Source: Amycolatopsis sp. A133 (GTDB lineage Bacteria > Actinomycetota > Actinomycetes > Mycobacteriales > Pseudonocardiaceae). Taken from it: a stretch of DNA of 43,069 nt. Of the stretch, positions 17,226 to 25,923 are shown piece by piece (positions within the stretch are counted from its first letter, which is position 1; every line of letters begins with the position of its first letter). Location of the stretch: NCBI RefSeq assembly GCF_031082405.1, contig NZ_JAVHJU010000041.1:128310-171378 (forward strand), given 5' to 3'. Below the pieces are notes generated by a model. It saw only the letters and a program-made list of their open reading frames with translations, made no database searches and had not been told where the DNA came from. Position numbers and translations under genes: made by a program.

Positions 17226-17660
17226 TCAGGCTGGATCGCAGGCGAGGTAGTCGTGCAGGTACGTTTCCGTCGGCTGCTTGCACACGACAACGCAGGCGTC
17301 ACGACCGCCGCCGGCGAGAAACGCGCAGTGGGGGATGTCGATGACCGCGTCGCCACCCGAGCGCATCGGTCCTACGATGCCGCGGAACGCGGTGCGCATC
17401 AGGCGAGTGACGATTCGCGCGACCACGCGCGGCCATCGATGCGCGAGAGGCCGGAGGAACCTGTCGGCATGCCACAGGAAGTCGGAAAGCACAGCTGTCT
17501 CGATGCGGAGGATCGCGTCCGGTGACCGGGAGGTGAGCTCCTCACCCACTTGAAGCATGAGCCCGCGGTGGCCGCCCACCGGGCTCCGTCGGCCGGTACG
17601 GCCGGCGTGAATCCGCCGGAACCTGGCGAGCAGGACACGATCCAGAGACGACGACATCAT
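17226..17660 (-). CDS. hypothetical protein, possible D27-like (DUF4033) C-terminal motif
   Basis: 144 residues, ATG at 17660 with AAAGGGG upstream. The middle has a helical, Arg-rich stretch (AVLSDFLWHADRFLRPLAHR, VVARIVTRLMRTAFRGIVGP). The C terminus reads AVIDIPHCAFLAGGGRDACV then VVCKQPTETYLHDYL. The spacing IxxCxFL...C...CKxPTxxY recalls the Cys-rich end of plant and bacterial DWARF27/DUF4033 proteins (RCrFLe..gC.g.C.n.CK.PTq.ff), which isomerise carotenoids, but the rest of that family is not evident and the protein is short. Function is unknown. It reads away from the lipid cluster and is separated from the next gene by about 200 bases. Confidence 0.5.
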   Translation of the reverse strand: MMSSSLDRVLLARFRRIHAGRTGRRSPVGGHRGLMLQVGEELTSRSPDAILRIETAVLSDFLWHADRFLRPLAHRWPRVVARIVTRLMRTAFRGIVGPMRSGGDAVIDIPHCAFLAGGGRDACVVVCKQPTETYLHDYLACDPA

Positions 17661-17861
17661 TTCTGCCCCTTTGTCATCGGCCCCGGCGCCGTGCAGCAGA
17701 TACCTGTCAAGTCAAGTTCGCCGGGCGCCAAGGAGGTGTCACCCTTCGGGGTCGCGATTGACCCACTCAGAAGCTTTCAGCAGATACGATGTCCTTTCGC
17801 GTGGATGGCATAAATTTCCCAACCCGATGTCGCGCCGCCGGAACCCACGGAACGATATCCT

Positions 17862-18263
17862 TCACCGCACGGGGAAGCCATACCTGACGGCCTGACCACT
17901 GGACTCAACGTGGGTCACGTCACGCAGGGGAACTAACAATTTCAGCAAGGTACACGGTAACTCCACGGTCACGTAGACATCCCGGTCATCCCGTTCCCGG
18001 ATACTCCAGGTGATCTCCAGCAGACGACCACGATACTGCGATCCGTGGCGGTTGAATCCCACCATTTCTCCCATGCGGCCGAGCAATTCGTCTTCGTTCA
18101 CCGGTTCACCTGCTCCGATCGCCGCCGCGAAGGGCGGCCTCCTCTCCTTGCCACCGCAGTCAGATTCGCCAGGTCCTGCGGCGAAGTCAAGGCTTTCCTC
18201 CCCGGTCGGGGCAGAGCATTTTTCCCCGGGCCCAAGTGCTCCTGTCGGCTGGGAATGAGCCAT
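17862..18263 (-). CDS. small hypothetical protein divergent from the lipid synthase operon
   Basis: 133 residues from an ATG at 18263; a GTG at 18101 (giving 79 residues, VNEDELLGRMGEM) follows GGAGCAGGTGAACCG and may be the real start, because the first 54 residues look less protein-like. The C-terminal core, GFNRHGSQYRGRLLEITWSI, RERDDRDVYVTVELPCTLLK and LLVPLRDVTHVESSGQAVRY, is well formed. No family is recognised. It is transcribed away from the PfaD-like gene, with about 55 bases between the two start codons if the longer form is right, so a shared divergent promoter is likely. Confidence 0.55.
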   Translation of the reverse strand: MAHSQPTGALGPGEKCSAPTGEESLDFAAGPGESDCGGKERRPPFAAAIGAGEPVNEDELLGRMGEMVGFNRHGSQYRGRLLEITWSIRERDDRDVYVTVELPCTLLKLLVPLRDVTHVESSGQAVRYGFPVR

Positions 18264-18318
18264 GTTTGAGTGAGTCGACAACCCCTGACACGCCGTCGAG
18301 TACGCGAAGCGAACAGGC

Positions 18319-19974
18319 ATGGTGATGATGATCTCGCTCTCCCAGAACGGCGCCGGCCGCACCTCGCACGAGAGCACGGCGAGCTTTGCGCCGGACGAGA
18401 TCACCGCGTTGGTCGCCGAAATCCGGCGGCCGCTCGGACTGCTGGTGGATCCGGCGACCGGCCGGCGCGGCGCCCAGCTGCTTCCCGACCCTCTTCGGGA
18501 CCGGGGGACGCACGGGGCCGGATCCGGTCCGGCCGGGCTGCTGGGGGTGCTTCCGGCCATTTATCCCGAATGGCTGGGAAGCCGGGAGTTCTGCGCGGCG
18601 CACCGCACCCGTTTCCCCTACCTGGCCGGGGAAATGTCGACGGGAATCGCCACGACGGAAATGGTCGAAAAGCTCGCCGGCGCGGACCTCATGGGTTTCT
18701 TCGGCGCCGGGGGCTTGCGCGAGCGGGTGGTGCGGGACTCCGTCGAACGGCTGAGCCGGTCGCTGCGCGGCCGGGACAACTGGGGGGTCAACCTCCTGCA
18801 CTCCCCGAACGAACCCGCCGTGGAGGCGCGGACCGCGCGGCTGCTCGTCGAACTGGGTGTCCCGGCCGTCTCGGCGTCGGCATACATGGACCTCACGCCG
18901 CCCCTCGTGCTGTGCATGGCCCGCGGCCTGCGGGCCGGCCGATCGGGCGGGGTGGAACGACCGCGCCGGCTGCTGGCCAAGGTGTCGCGGCCGGAGACCG
19001 CCGAGCGGTTCATGTCCCCGCCCCCCGAGCCGCTGCTTCGCCGGCTGGTGGCGGACGGCGACTTGTCGGAGGGAGAAGCCGCGCTGGCGGCTCGCATCCC
19101 GGTCGCCGAGGACATCACGGTCGAGGCCGACAGCGGCGGCCACACCGACAACCGCCCGCTGGGGATCATGCTGCCGGCGATCCGTGCGCTGCGCGACCGG
19201 CTGGCCGGATCCTACGGCCACCCCCGCGCCGTCCGGGTCGGCGCCGCCGGGGGCCTCGGCACCCCCGCCGCGGTCGCCACCGCGTTCGCCCTCGGCGCCG
19301 ATTACGTCCTCACCGGTTCCGTGAACCAGGCCGCGGTCGAGTCGGGGATGTCCGCCGACGGCCGCCGGATGCTCGCCGGAGCCGATCTCACCGACACCGC
19401 GATGGCTCCGGCCGCCGACATGTTCGAGATGGGCGTCCGCCTCCAGGTGCTGCGCCGCGGGACCATGTTCGCAAGCCGGGCCGGGCTGCTCCACGAGCTG
19501 TACCAGGCCCACGGATCGCTGGAGGAGATTCCCGCCCGGCGGCGTGCGCAGCTGGAGGAGCAGGTCTTCCGCCGGCCGCTGGAGGCGGTCTGGGCGGAGA
19601 CCGCGCGGTTCTGGGCCGAACGCGATCCCGCCCAGCTGACCCGGGCGGAGGCGGACGCGAAGCACCGGATGGCCCTGGTGTTCCGCTGGTACCTGGGCCG
19701 GTCCAGCCGGTGGGCCATCACCGGCGATCCCGGCCGCAAGGCGGACTACCAGATCTGGTGCGGCCCGGCCATGGGCGCGTTCAACCGGTGGGTGGCGGGG
19801 TCCTTCCTCGCCGCGCTCGAACACCGGACGGTCGTCCAGATCGCCCTCAACCTGCTGGAAGGAGCAGCCGTGATCACCCGCGCGCACCAGGCCCGCACCT
19901 GCGGGCTGCCCGTGACACCGGCCGGCTTCGGGTTCACTCCCCGGCGGCTCGCCGAGAGCGGCGGGGTCCGGTGA
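18319..19974 (+). CDS. PfaD-type trans-acting enoyl reductase
   Basis: 551 residues. The start is one of several clustered codons (ATG 18319, GTG 18322, ATG 18325, ATG 18328); the ribosome-binding site is weak. The FMN-dependent TIM barrel of the PUFA-synthase enoyl reductase is clear: LLGVLPAIYPEWLGSREFCA, FPYLAGEMSTGIATTEMVEK, LMGFFGAGGL, AEDITVEADSGGHTDNRPLG, VRVGAAGGLGTPAAVATAF, DYVLTGSVNQAAVESG, and the C-terminal signature DYQIWCGPAMGAFNRWVAGS then FL. It should reduce enoyl-ACP intermediates in trans for the synthase encoded next. Canonical pfa clusters put pfaD last; here it is first. Its TGA overlaps the next GTG as GTGA, which implies translational coupling. Confidence 0.93.
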   Translation: MVMMISLSQNGAGRTSHESTASFAPDEITALVAEIRRPLGLLVDPATGRRGAQLLPDPLRDRGTHGAGSGPAGLLGVLPAIYPEWLGSREFCAAHRTRFPYLAGEMSTGIATTEMVEKLAGADLMGFFGAGGLRERVVRDSVERLSRSLRGRDNWGVNLLHSPNEPAVEARTARLLVELGVPAVSASAYMDLTPPLVLCMARGLRAGRSGGVERPRRLLAKVSRPETAERFMSPPPEPLLRRLVADGDLSEGEAALAARIPVAEDITVEADSGGHTDNRPLGIMLPAIRALRDRLAGSYGHPRAVRVGAAGGLGTPAAVATAFALGADYVLTGSVNQAAVESGMSADGRRMLAGADLTDTAMAPAADMFEMGVRLQVLRRGTMFASRAGLLHELYQAHGSLEEIPARRRAQLEEQVFRRPLEAVWAETARFWAERDPAQLTRAEADAKHRMALVFRWYLGRSSRWAITGDPGRKADYQIWCGPAMGAFNRWVAGSFLAALEHRTVVQIALNLLEGAAVITRAHQARTCGLPVTPAGFGFTPRRLAESGGVR

Positions 19975-22900
19975 CCCCGCCGGAAAACGCCGGACCGCCC
20001 GTGCAGGAGCCGATCGCGGTCGTCGGCATCAGCGCGCTGATGCCCGGCTCCGCCGACACCGACGGCTTCTGGCGCACGGTGGTCCAGGGCCGCGACCTCG
20101 TCACCGACGTTCCCCGGACGCACTGGCTCGTCTCCGACTACTACGACCCCGACCCCGCCGCCCCGGACAAGACCTACGGGTACCGCGGGGCCTTCCTCGA
20201 CCCCGTTGACTTCGACCCGCTGGCCCACGGCCTACCGCCCAGCGCGCTGCCCGCCACCGACACCTCCCAGACGCTGACCCTGCTCGCCGCGCAGCGGCTC
20301 CTGGACGACCTCGCACGCCACGGGCCACCCACCTACGACCGGGAACGGGTGAGCGTCATCCTCGGCACCGGACCGCTGGAGCTGCTGACCACGATGGGCA
20401 ACCGCCTGCAGCGTCCGGTGTGGGCCAAGGCCCTGCGTGAGGGCGGCCTGCCGGCGCAGCAGGTGGACGCCCTCTGCGACCGCATCGCCGAGCACTACGT
20501 CCCCTGGCAGGAAGCCAGCCTGCCGGGCCTGCTCAGCAACGTCGTGGCCGGCCGCGTGGCCAACCGGTTCGACTTCCACGGCACCAACTTCATCACCGAC
20601 GCGGCCTGCGCCGGGTCGCTGGCCGCGGTGTCCTCGGCCGTCAACGAGCTGCGGCTGCGGCAGGCCGACATGGTCATCACCGGCGGCGTCGACACCCTCA
20701 ACGACATCGTCTGGTACACCTGCTTCAGCAAGACCCCTGCCTTGTCCCCCACCGGCGACTGCCGTCCCTTCTCGGCCGACTCCGACGGCATGGTGCTCGG
20801 CGAGGGCGTCGTGTTGTTCGCCCTCAAGCGGCTCACGGACGCCGAGCGCGACGGTGACGCCGTCTACGCCGTCCTCCGCGGGGTGGGCACGTCTTCCGAC
20901 GGGCGGGGCACGGCCGTCTACACCCCGCTGCCCGAGGGGCAGGTCCGGGCGCTTCGGCGGGCGTACCAGGCGGCCGGGTACCCGCCCGGCACCGTCGAGC
21001 TGGTGGAAGCGCACGGCACCGGAACCCGGGCCGGTGACTCCGCCGAGACGGCGGCGCTGCGCCGGGTGTTCGGCGAAGAATCGCCGGTTCCCTGGTGTGC
21101 GCTGGGATCCCTCAAGTCCCAGTTCGGCCACACCAAGGCCACCGCCGGGGCCGCCGGGCTGCTCAAGGCGGTGCTCGCCCTGCACCACCAGGTGCTCCCG
21201 CCGACCATCAAGGTCACCCGCCCGAACCCCGCCCTGGGGCTCACCGGCAGCCCCTTCCGGGTCAACACCGAGACCCGGCCCTGGATCCGCGGCTCGTCGC
21301 ACCCGCGGCGGGCGTCGGTGTCGAGCTTCGGCTTCGGCGGCACCAACTTCCACGTCACCGCCGAGGAGTACGTCCCGGCTCACGGTGGACGCCGGGCGTA
21401 CCGGACGCGCACGGCTCCGACGGAGCTGGTGGTCTTGACGGCCGGTTCGCCGGAGGAGCTGCTCGGCGCCTGCCGCGACCTGGCCGAAGACCGGCGTTCG
21501 CTGGCGGCGATCGCGCGTCAGTCCCAGGAGGAGGTCCCCGCGCGCAGCGTTCCCGGCCGCCGGCTCGCGATCGTCGCGGCCGATGTCGACGAGCTGGGGC
21601 GCAAGGCGGAGGAGGCCGCCGGTCGCGTGCGGAGCGCCCCGGAGACGTCCTTCGGCACCCCGGACGGGACGCACTACGGCACCGGCCCGGCGGACACTGG
21701 GCGCCTGGCCTTCCTGTTCCCCGGCCAGGGAAGCCAGTACGTGGGGATGGGCGCGGACCTCGCCCTGCACGTCCCCCAGGCGCGCCTGCTCTGGGACCGG
21801 CTCGCGGACATCGAGATGGGTGACCGGCCGCTGCACCGGATCGTGTTCCCCGCTCCGGCTTTCGACGACGAGGAACGGGACGCGCAGGCCGGGCAGCTGA
21901 CGGCCACCGAATGGGCGCAGCCCGCGGTGGCCACGCACAGCACGGCGCTGTTGGCCGTGCTGGACGCCGTGGGGATTCGCCCGGGCTGCGTGGCGGGGCA
22001 CAGCCTCGGGGAGCTGACCGCGCTGCACGCCGCCGGCGTCATGGACGACGAATCCCTGGTGCGCCTGGCGCGGCGGCGCGGGGAGCTGATGCGGGACGCC
22101 GCCCGCGAACCCGGCGGCATGCTCGCCGCGGCGGCCCCGGCCGAGGTCGTCGAGCGCGTGATCCGCGCCCTGGGCGTCCGCGATCTCTGGCTGGCGAACC
22201 ACAACGCACCCGAGCAGGTGGTGGTGTCCGGGGGCCGGCGGTCCCTCGCCGCACTGGAACGCCGGCTGGCCGAACGCGACGTCCGCGCGCACCCGCTGAG
22301 CGTGTCGGCAGCCTTCCACAGCCCGCTCGTCCGGGACGCGACCCGTCCGTGGGGCGCGCACGTCCGCCACCTGAGCTTCACCGCGCCGCAGGTTCCGGTC
22401 TACGCGAACTCCGACGCCGCCGCGTACCCGTCCGCGTCCGGGGAGATCGCCGACCGGATCGTCCGTCAGCCGGTGTCGGCGGTGCGGTTCGCCGACCAGG
22501 TGTCCGCGATGTACGACGACGGCGTCCGGACCTTCGTGGAGGTCGGTCCCGGGTCGGTCCTGACCGGGCTCGTGCGGGCGAACCTCGGGCACCGTCCCCA
22601 CGCGGCGATCGCCCTGGACCAGCGGGGCAAGAACGGCCTCACCTCCCTGCAGGAAGGTCTCGCGAAGCTGGTCGCCCGGGGCGTGCCGGTGAACTTCGCG
22701 CCGCTGTGGCAGGGCTACGCACCGGAAAGGCCGCCCGCGCCGCCGAAGTCCCCCGCCACCGTGCGGATTTCCGGCACCAACTACGGCAAGCGCTACCCCG
22801 CTGCCGACGCGGAGCCGGACCAGATGACCACCCACCCACCGGAGGGATCCCCTGTCATGCCACAGCCAGCGAACGGACCGACCGGACAGCCCGCAGACCG

Positions 22901-23567
22901 CTCCGCCGACGACCGGACCGCGTGGTGGGACACCGTGCGTGAACTCCACCGACTGGCCGCCGCGACCCAGGCCTCCTACCAGCGCACGACGGCCGACAGC
23001 CACCTGGCCTACCTCTCGGCGGTGGGCCGGTCGCTGAACCACGAGGACGGCTCGCTACCGGCGGATCCGCCGGCGGACTTCCCGGCGAACGGGGTGACCC
23101 CGAACGGCGTCCCGGCCGCGGCGAAGCCGGTCGCACTGCCCATGGAACCGCCACCCGGGCTCACCGGCGACTTCCCGGCCGTCGAGGACTTCGGCTTCGG
23201 CGAAGCCGGCCCGGCCGTGGACGAACCGAGGATGCCCGTGGCGTCAACGGAACGGACGAAGCCGCCTTCGCAGCCCGACGTGCCCGCCGACGACGCCGGA
23301 GCGCACGGCCACGGATCGGCGAGCGAGCGGCTCATCGGGCTGACCCTCCAGGTCGTCGCGGACAAGACGGGATATCCGGTCGACATCCTCAATCCGGAGA
23401 TGCACCTCCAGGCCGACCTGGGCGTCGACTCGATCAAGCGGGTCGAGGTGCTCTCAGCCCTGCGCGACCGCGTCGAGGGCCTGCCGACGCTCGACCCCGC
23501 CGAGCTCGGCCGGCTGCAGACGATCGGGGAGATCGCCGAGCGGCTGACGGCGGAGGTGGGCGGGTGA
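19971..23567 (+). CDS. PfaA-like synthase subunit, KS-AT-ACP (single ACP)
   Basis: 1198 residues from the GTG at 19971. Ketosynthase at ~12-445: EPIAVVGISALMPGSADTDG, DAACAGSLAAVSSAVN with Cys213, EAHGTGTRAGDS with His348, SQFGHTKATAGAAG with His387, and SSFGFGGTNFHV. Acyltransferase at ~575-890: FLFPGQGSQYVGMGADL, GHSLGELTALHAAG with Ser678, and AAFHSPLVRDA, which fits a malonyl-type enzyme. A Pro/Ala-rich linker (~930-1115) leads to one acyl carrier domain at ~1120-1198 with LGVDSIKRVEVL (Ser1154 for phosphopantetheine). Marine PfaA proteins have KS-MAT, several tandem ACPs, KR and DH in one chain. Here there is one ACP, and the KR-DH part is a separate gene starting with GTGA overlap at 23564. 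Confidence 0.93.
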   Translation: MTPPENAGPPVQEPIAVVGISALMPGSADTDGFWRTVVQGRDLVTDVPRTHWLVSDYYDPDPAAPDKTYGYRGAFLDPVDFDPLAHGLPPSALPATDTSQTLTLLAAQRLLDDLARHGPPTYDRERVSVILGTGPLELLTTMGNRLQRPVWAKALREGGLPAQQVDALCDRIAEHYVPWQEASLPGLLSNVVAGRVANRFDFHGTNFITDAACAGSLAAVSSAVNELRLRQADMVITGGVDTLNDIVWYTCFSKTPALSPTGDCRPFSADSDGMVLGEGVVLFALKRLTDAERDGDAVYAVLRGVGTSSDGRGTAVYTPLPEGQVRALRRAYQAAGYPPGTVELVEAHGTGTRAGDSAETAALRRVFGEESPVPWCALGSLKSQFGHTKATAGAAGLLKAVLALHHQVLPPTIKVTRPNPALGLTGSPFRVNTETRPWIRGSSHPRRASVSSFGFGGTNFHVTAEEYVPAHGGRRAYRTRTAPTELVVLTAGSPEELLGACRDLAEDRRSLAAIARQSQEEVPARSVPGRRLAIVAADVDELGRKAEEAAGRVRSAPETSFGTPDGTHYGTGPADTGRLAFLFPGQGSQYVGMGADLALHVPQARLLWDRLADIEMGDRPLHRIVFPAPAFDDEERDAQAGQLTATEWAQPAVATHSTALLAVLDAVGIRPGCVAGHSLGELTALHAAGVMDDESLVRLARRRGELMRDAAREPGGMLAAAAPAEVVERVIRALGVRDLWLANHNAPEQVVVSGGRRSLAALERRLAERDVRAHPLSVSAAFHSPLVRDATRPWGAHVRHLSFTAPQVPVYANSDAAAYPSASGEIADRIVRQPVSAVRFADQVSAMYDDGVRTFVEVGPGSVLTGLVRANLGHRPHAAIALDQRGKNGLTSLQEGLAKLVARGVPVNFAPLWQGYAPERPPAPPKSPATVRISGTNYGKRYPAADAEPDQMTTHPPEGSPVMPQPANGPTGQPADRSADDRTAWWDTVRELHRLAAATQASYQRTTADSHLAYLSAVGRSLNHEDGSLPADPPADFPANGVTPNGVPAAAKPVALPMEPPPGLTGDFPAVEDFGFGEAGPAVDEPRMPVASTERTKPPSQPDVPADDAGAHGHGSASERLIGLTLQVVADKTGYPVDILNPEMHLQADLGVDSIKRVEVLSALRDRVEGLPTLDPAELGRLQTIGEIAERLTAEVGG

Positions 23568-25873
23568 GCACGGCCGCCGCGGAGACCGTGGCCTCGGAGT
23601 CAGGGCAGTCCGGCCGGCTGCTGCGCTACACCGTCCGTGAGGTGGCCGCCGAGCTGTCGGGCCTGGCGCCGTCGGGCCTCGGCGACGGACGGCTGTTCGT
23701 GACCGAGGACGGGGGCGGCGTGGCGGCCGCGCTCGTCGAACGGCTCGTCTCCCGCGGCGTCGACGCGGCCGTCACCCGCGAGGTGCCCTCCGACGCCGGC
23801 GGGGTGGTGTTCCTCGGCGGGCTGCGCGAAGTGGCCGGCCCGGAAGAGGCGATCGCGGTCAACCACGAGGCTTTCGCCGCCGCCCGGGCGGCGGCCGCCC
23901 GGTTCACGCGGAACGGGGGGCTGTTCGCCTTCGTCCAGGACACCGGCGGGGACTTCGGCCTCGGGGGACGGCAGGGCGACCGCGCCTGGCTCGGCGGCCC
24001 GGCGGCGCTGGCCCGCACGGTCGCCAAGGAGTGGCCGGAAGCCACGGTCAAGGCGATCGACTGCGAGCGCGGCGGCCGCGACCCCGGCCGGATCGCCGAC
24101 GCGCTCGCCGACGAGCTGTGCCACGGCGGCGCCCTGCTGGACGTGGGTCTGCACGCCGACGGGCGGCGCACGACACTGGTGGTCGAAGCCGAGCCGGCGC
24201 CGTCACCGGTGACGCGGTGGCGCACCCCGTCCGGCCGGGTCCCGGTCATCGGCCGCGAGTCGGTCATCGTCGCGGCGGGCGGCGCGCGGGGCATCACGGC
24301 CGAGGCCGTGCGCGCGATCGCCCGGGCGCACCGGCCCCGCATCGTCCTCATCGGACGGACACCGCTGACCGACGAGCCGCCGCCGGTGCGGGCGGCCGGC
24401 GACGAGACGGCCGTGAAGCACGCGATCGTGGCCGACCGGCGGCGGGCCGGCGGACCGGTGCCCGCACCGTCCGAGGTCGGGGCGCTGGCGCGACGCATCC
24501 TCGCCGCGCGCGAGGTGCGCCGCACGATGGCCGCCCTGACCGAAGCGGGCAGCGACGTCCGGTACCTGCCGGTGGACGTCGGCGACCCGGCCGCCCTCGG
24601 CGCGGCACTGGCCCGCGTCCGCCGGGAGTGGGGACCGGTGACCGGCCTCGTGCACGGGGCCGGCGTCCTCGCCGACAAACCCGTGGCGGAGAAGACGGAC
24701 GACATGTTCGACCGGGTCTTCGACGTGAAGGTGCGGGGCTTGCGCGCGCTGCTGGCCGCCACCGCCGAGGATCCGCTGTCGTTCGTCTACTTGTTCTCGT
24801 CGGTGGCCGCCCAGTTCGGCAACCCGGGCCAGAGCGACTACGCCATGGCCAACGAAGTGCTCTTCCAGGTGGCGGCGGCCGAGTCCGCGCGCCGCCCGGA
24901 GCGTCCGGTGACGGCGATCGGCTGGGGCCCGTGGCAGGCCGGGATGGTCACGCCGGAGCTGGCCGGGCACTTCCGGGACAGCGGCGTCGGCCTGGTGCCG
25001 GTCGAGGCGGGCGGCCACGCCGTCGTCGCGACGCTGGGAGCGGGTGCACCCCGCCTGCGCCTGCTCGTCGCGGCCAATGGCGCCCGAATCCTTCCCGGCC
25101 CGGGGCGGCGCCGGAGGACTTCCCTCCGGTTCGGTTGGGACGATCACCCGCAACTGCGCGACCACACCATCGGCGGCGCCTCCGTGGTGCCGGTGGCCCT
25201 GACGCTGGACCGGTTCCTCGCCGCCGCCCGGGAGCTCGAGCCGGCCCGCGGGGAACTCGCCCTCGCCGACGTGCGGGTGTTCCGGCCGCTGACCGTGGAA
25301 CCCGGCCAGGTACGCCGGCTCACCCTCGGCGTGGTGGAGGACCGGCCGGGCGGGGCGGAGCTGAGGATCTCCGACGAGGAGGGCCGGCCTTGCCAGGCCG
25401 CGCGCACGACGACCGCGGTGGCCGGAGAGCAGTACACCGACTGGTCACCGCTCGCTGCGCCACCGCCCGGCAACGCCGACCCGTACGACAGCGACGCCCT
25501 CTTCCACGGCCCGCTGTTCCGCACGCTCAGCTCGGTCGAGAGCTTGTCGGCCGAGGGGGCGGACGGGACCGTCACGGGCGTGCGGGAGCGCGGCTGGACG
25601 GGCCGGTATCCCGGCACCGACCCTGCTGCCGTGGACGGTGGCTTCCAGCTCGGTGTGCTGTGGGCCGAGCGGGTGCTGGGGGTGCCGACCCTGCCCATGG
25701 CAGTGCGGTTCGTCCGGTTGCGGGTGAGCGGAGCGCTCTCCGCACCCCTCCGCTGCGCCGTGCGGGGCCGCCGCACCGGACCCGACCACGCCGTCTGCGA
25801 CATCGCGCTCCTCGATCCCGCCGGCCGGGCACACCTGGAGCTGCTCGGCGTCAGCCTGATTCGCCGGCCCTGA
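23564..25873 (+). CDS. KR plus PKS-type dehydratase, split-off C-terminal half of PfaA
   Basis: 769 residues, GTG at 23564 overlapping the previous stop. Residues ~1-215 form the structural KR-like half. The catalytic ketoreductase (~230-480) has VIVAAGGARGITAEAVRAIA for NADPH, VTGLVHGAGVLADKPVAEKT, and FSSVAAQFGNPGQSDYAMAN with Ser413, Tyr426 and Asn430. The dehydratase (~515-769) is a PKS-type double hotdog: DHTIGGASVVP fits HxxxGxxxxP with His534, and VDGGFQLG fits DxxxQ with Asp691. So both domains look active. It should reduce beta-ketoacyl-ACP and dehydrate the product. In canonical PfaA these domains follow the ACPs on the same chain; the gene split here falls exactly at the ACP-KR border. 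Confidence 0.9.
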   Translation: MSTAAAETVASESGQSGRLLRYTVREVAAELSGLAPSGLGDGRLFVTEDGGGVAAALVERLVSRGVDAAVTREVPSDAGGVVFLGGLREVAGPEEAIAVNHEAFAAARAAAARFTRNGGLFAFVQDTGGDFGLGGRQGDRAWLGGPAALARTVAKEWPEATVKAIDCERGGRDPGRIADALADELCHGGALLDVGLHADGRRTTLVVEAEPAPSPVTRWRTPSGRVPVIGRESVIVAAGGARGITAEAVRAIARAHRPRIVLIGRTPLTDEPPPVRAAGDETAVKHAIVADRRRAGGPVPAPSEVGALARRILAAREVRRTMAALTEAGSDVRYLPVDVGDPAALGAALARVRREWGPVTGLVHGAGVLADKPVAEKTDDMFDRVFDVKVRGLRALLAATAEDPLSFVYLFSSVAAQFGNPGQSDYAMANEVLFQVAAAESARRPERPVTAIGWGPWQAGMVTPELAGHFRDSGVGLVPVEAGGHAVVATLGAGAPRLRLLVAANGARILPGPGRRRRTSLRFGWDDHPQLRDHTIGGASVVPVALTLDRFLAAARELEPARGELALADVRVFRPLTVEPGQVRRLTLGVVEDRPGGAELRISDEEGRPCQAARTTTAVAGEQYTDWSPLAAPPPGNADPYDSDALFHGPLFRTLSSVESLSAEGADGTVTGVRERGWTGRYPGTDPAAVDGGFQLGVLWAERVLGVPTLPMAVRFVRLRVSGALSAPLRCAVRGRRTGPDHAVCDIALLDPAGRAHLELLGVSLIRRP

Positions 25874-25923
25874 GCCTTTTCGCGTCCGCTCGTGTCCCTG
25901 CCCTCCGACGCTTTGGAGCATCC

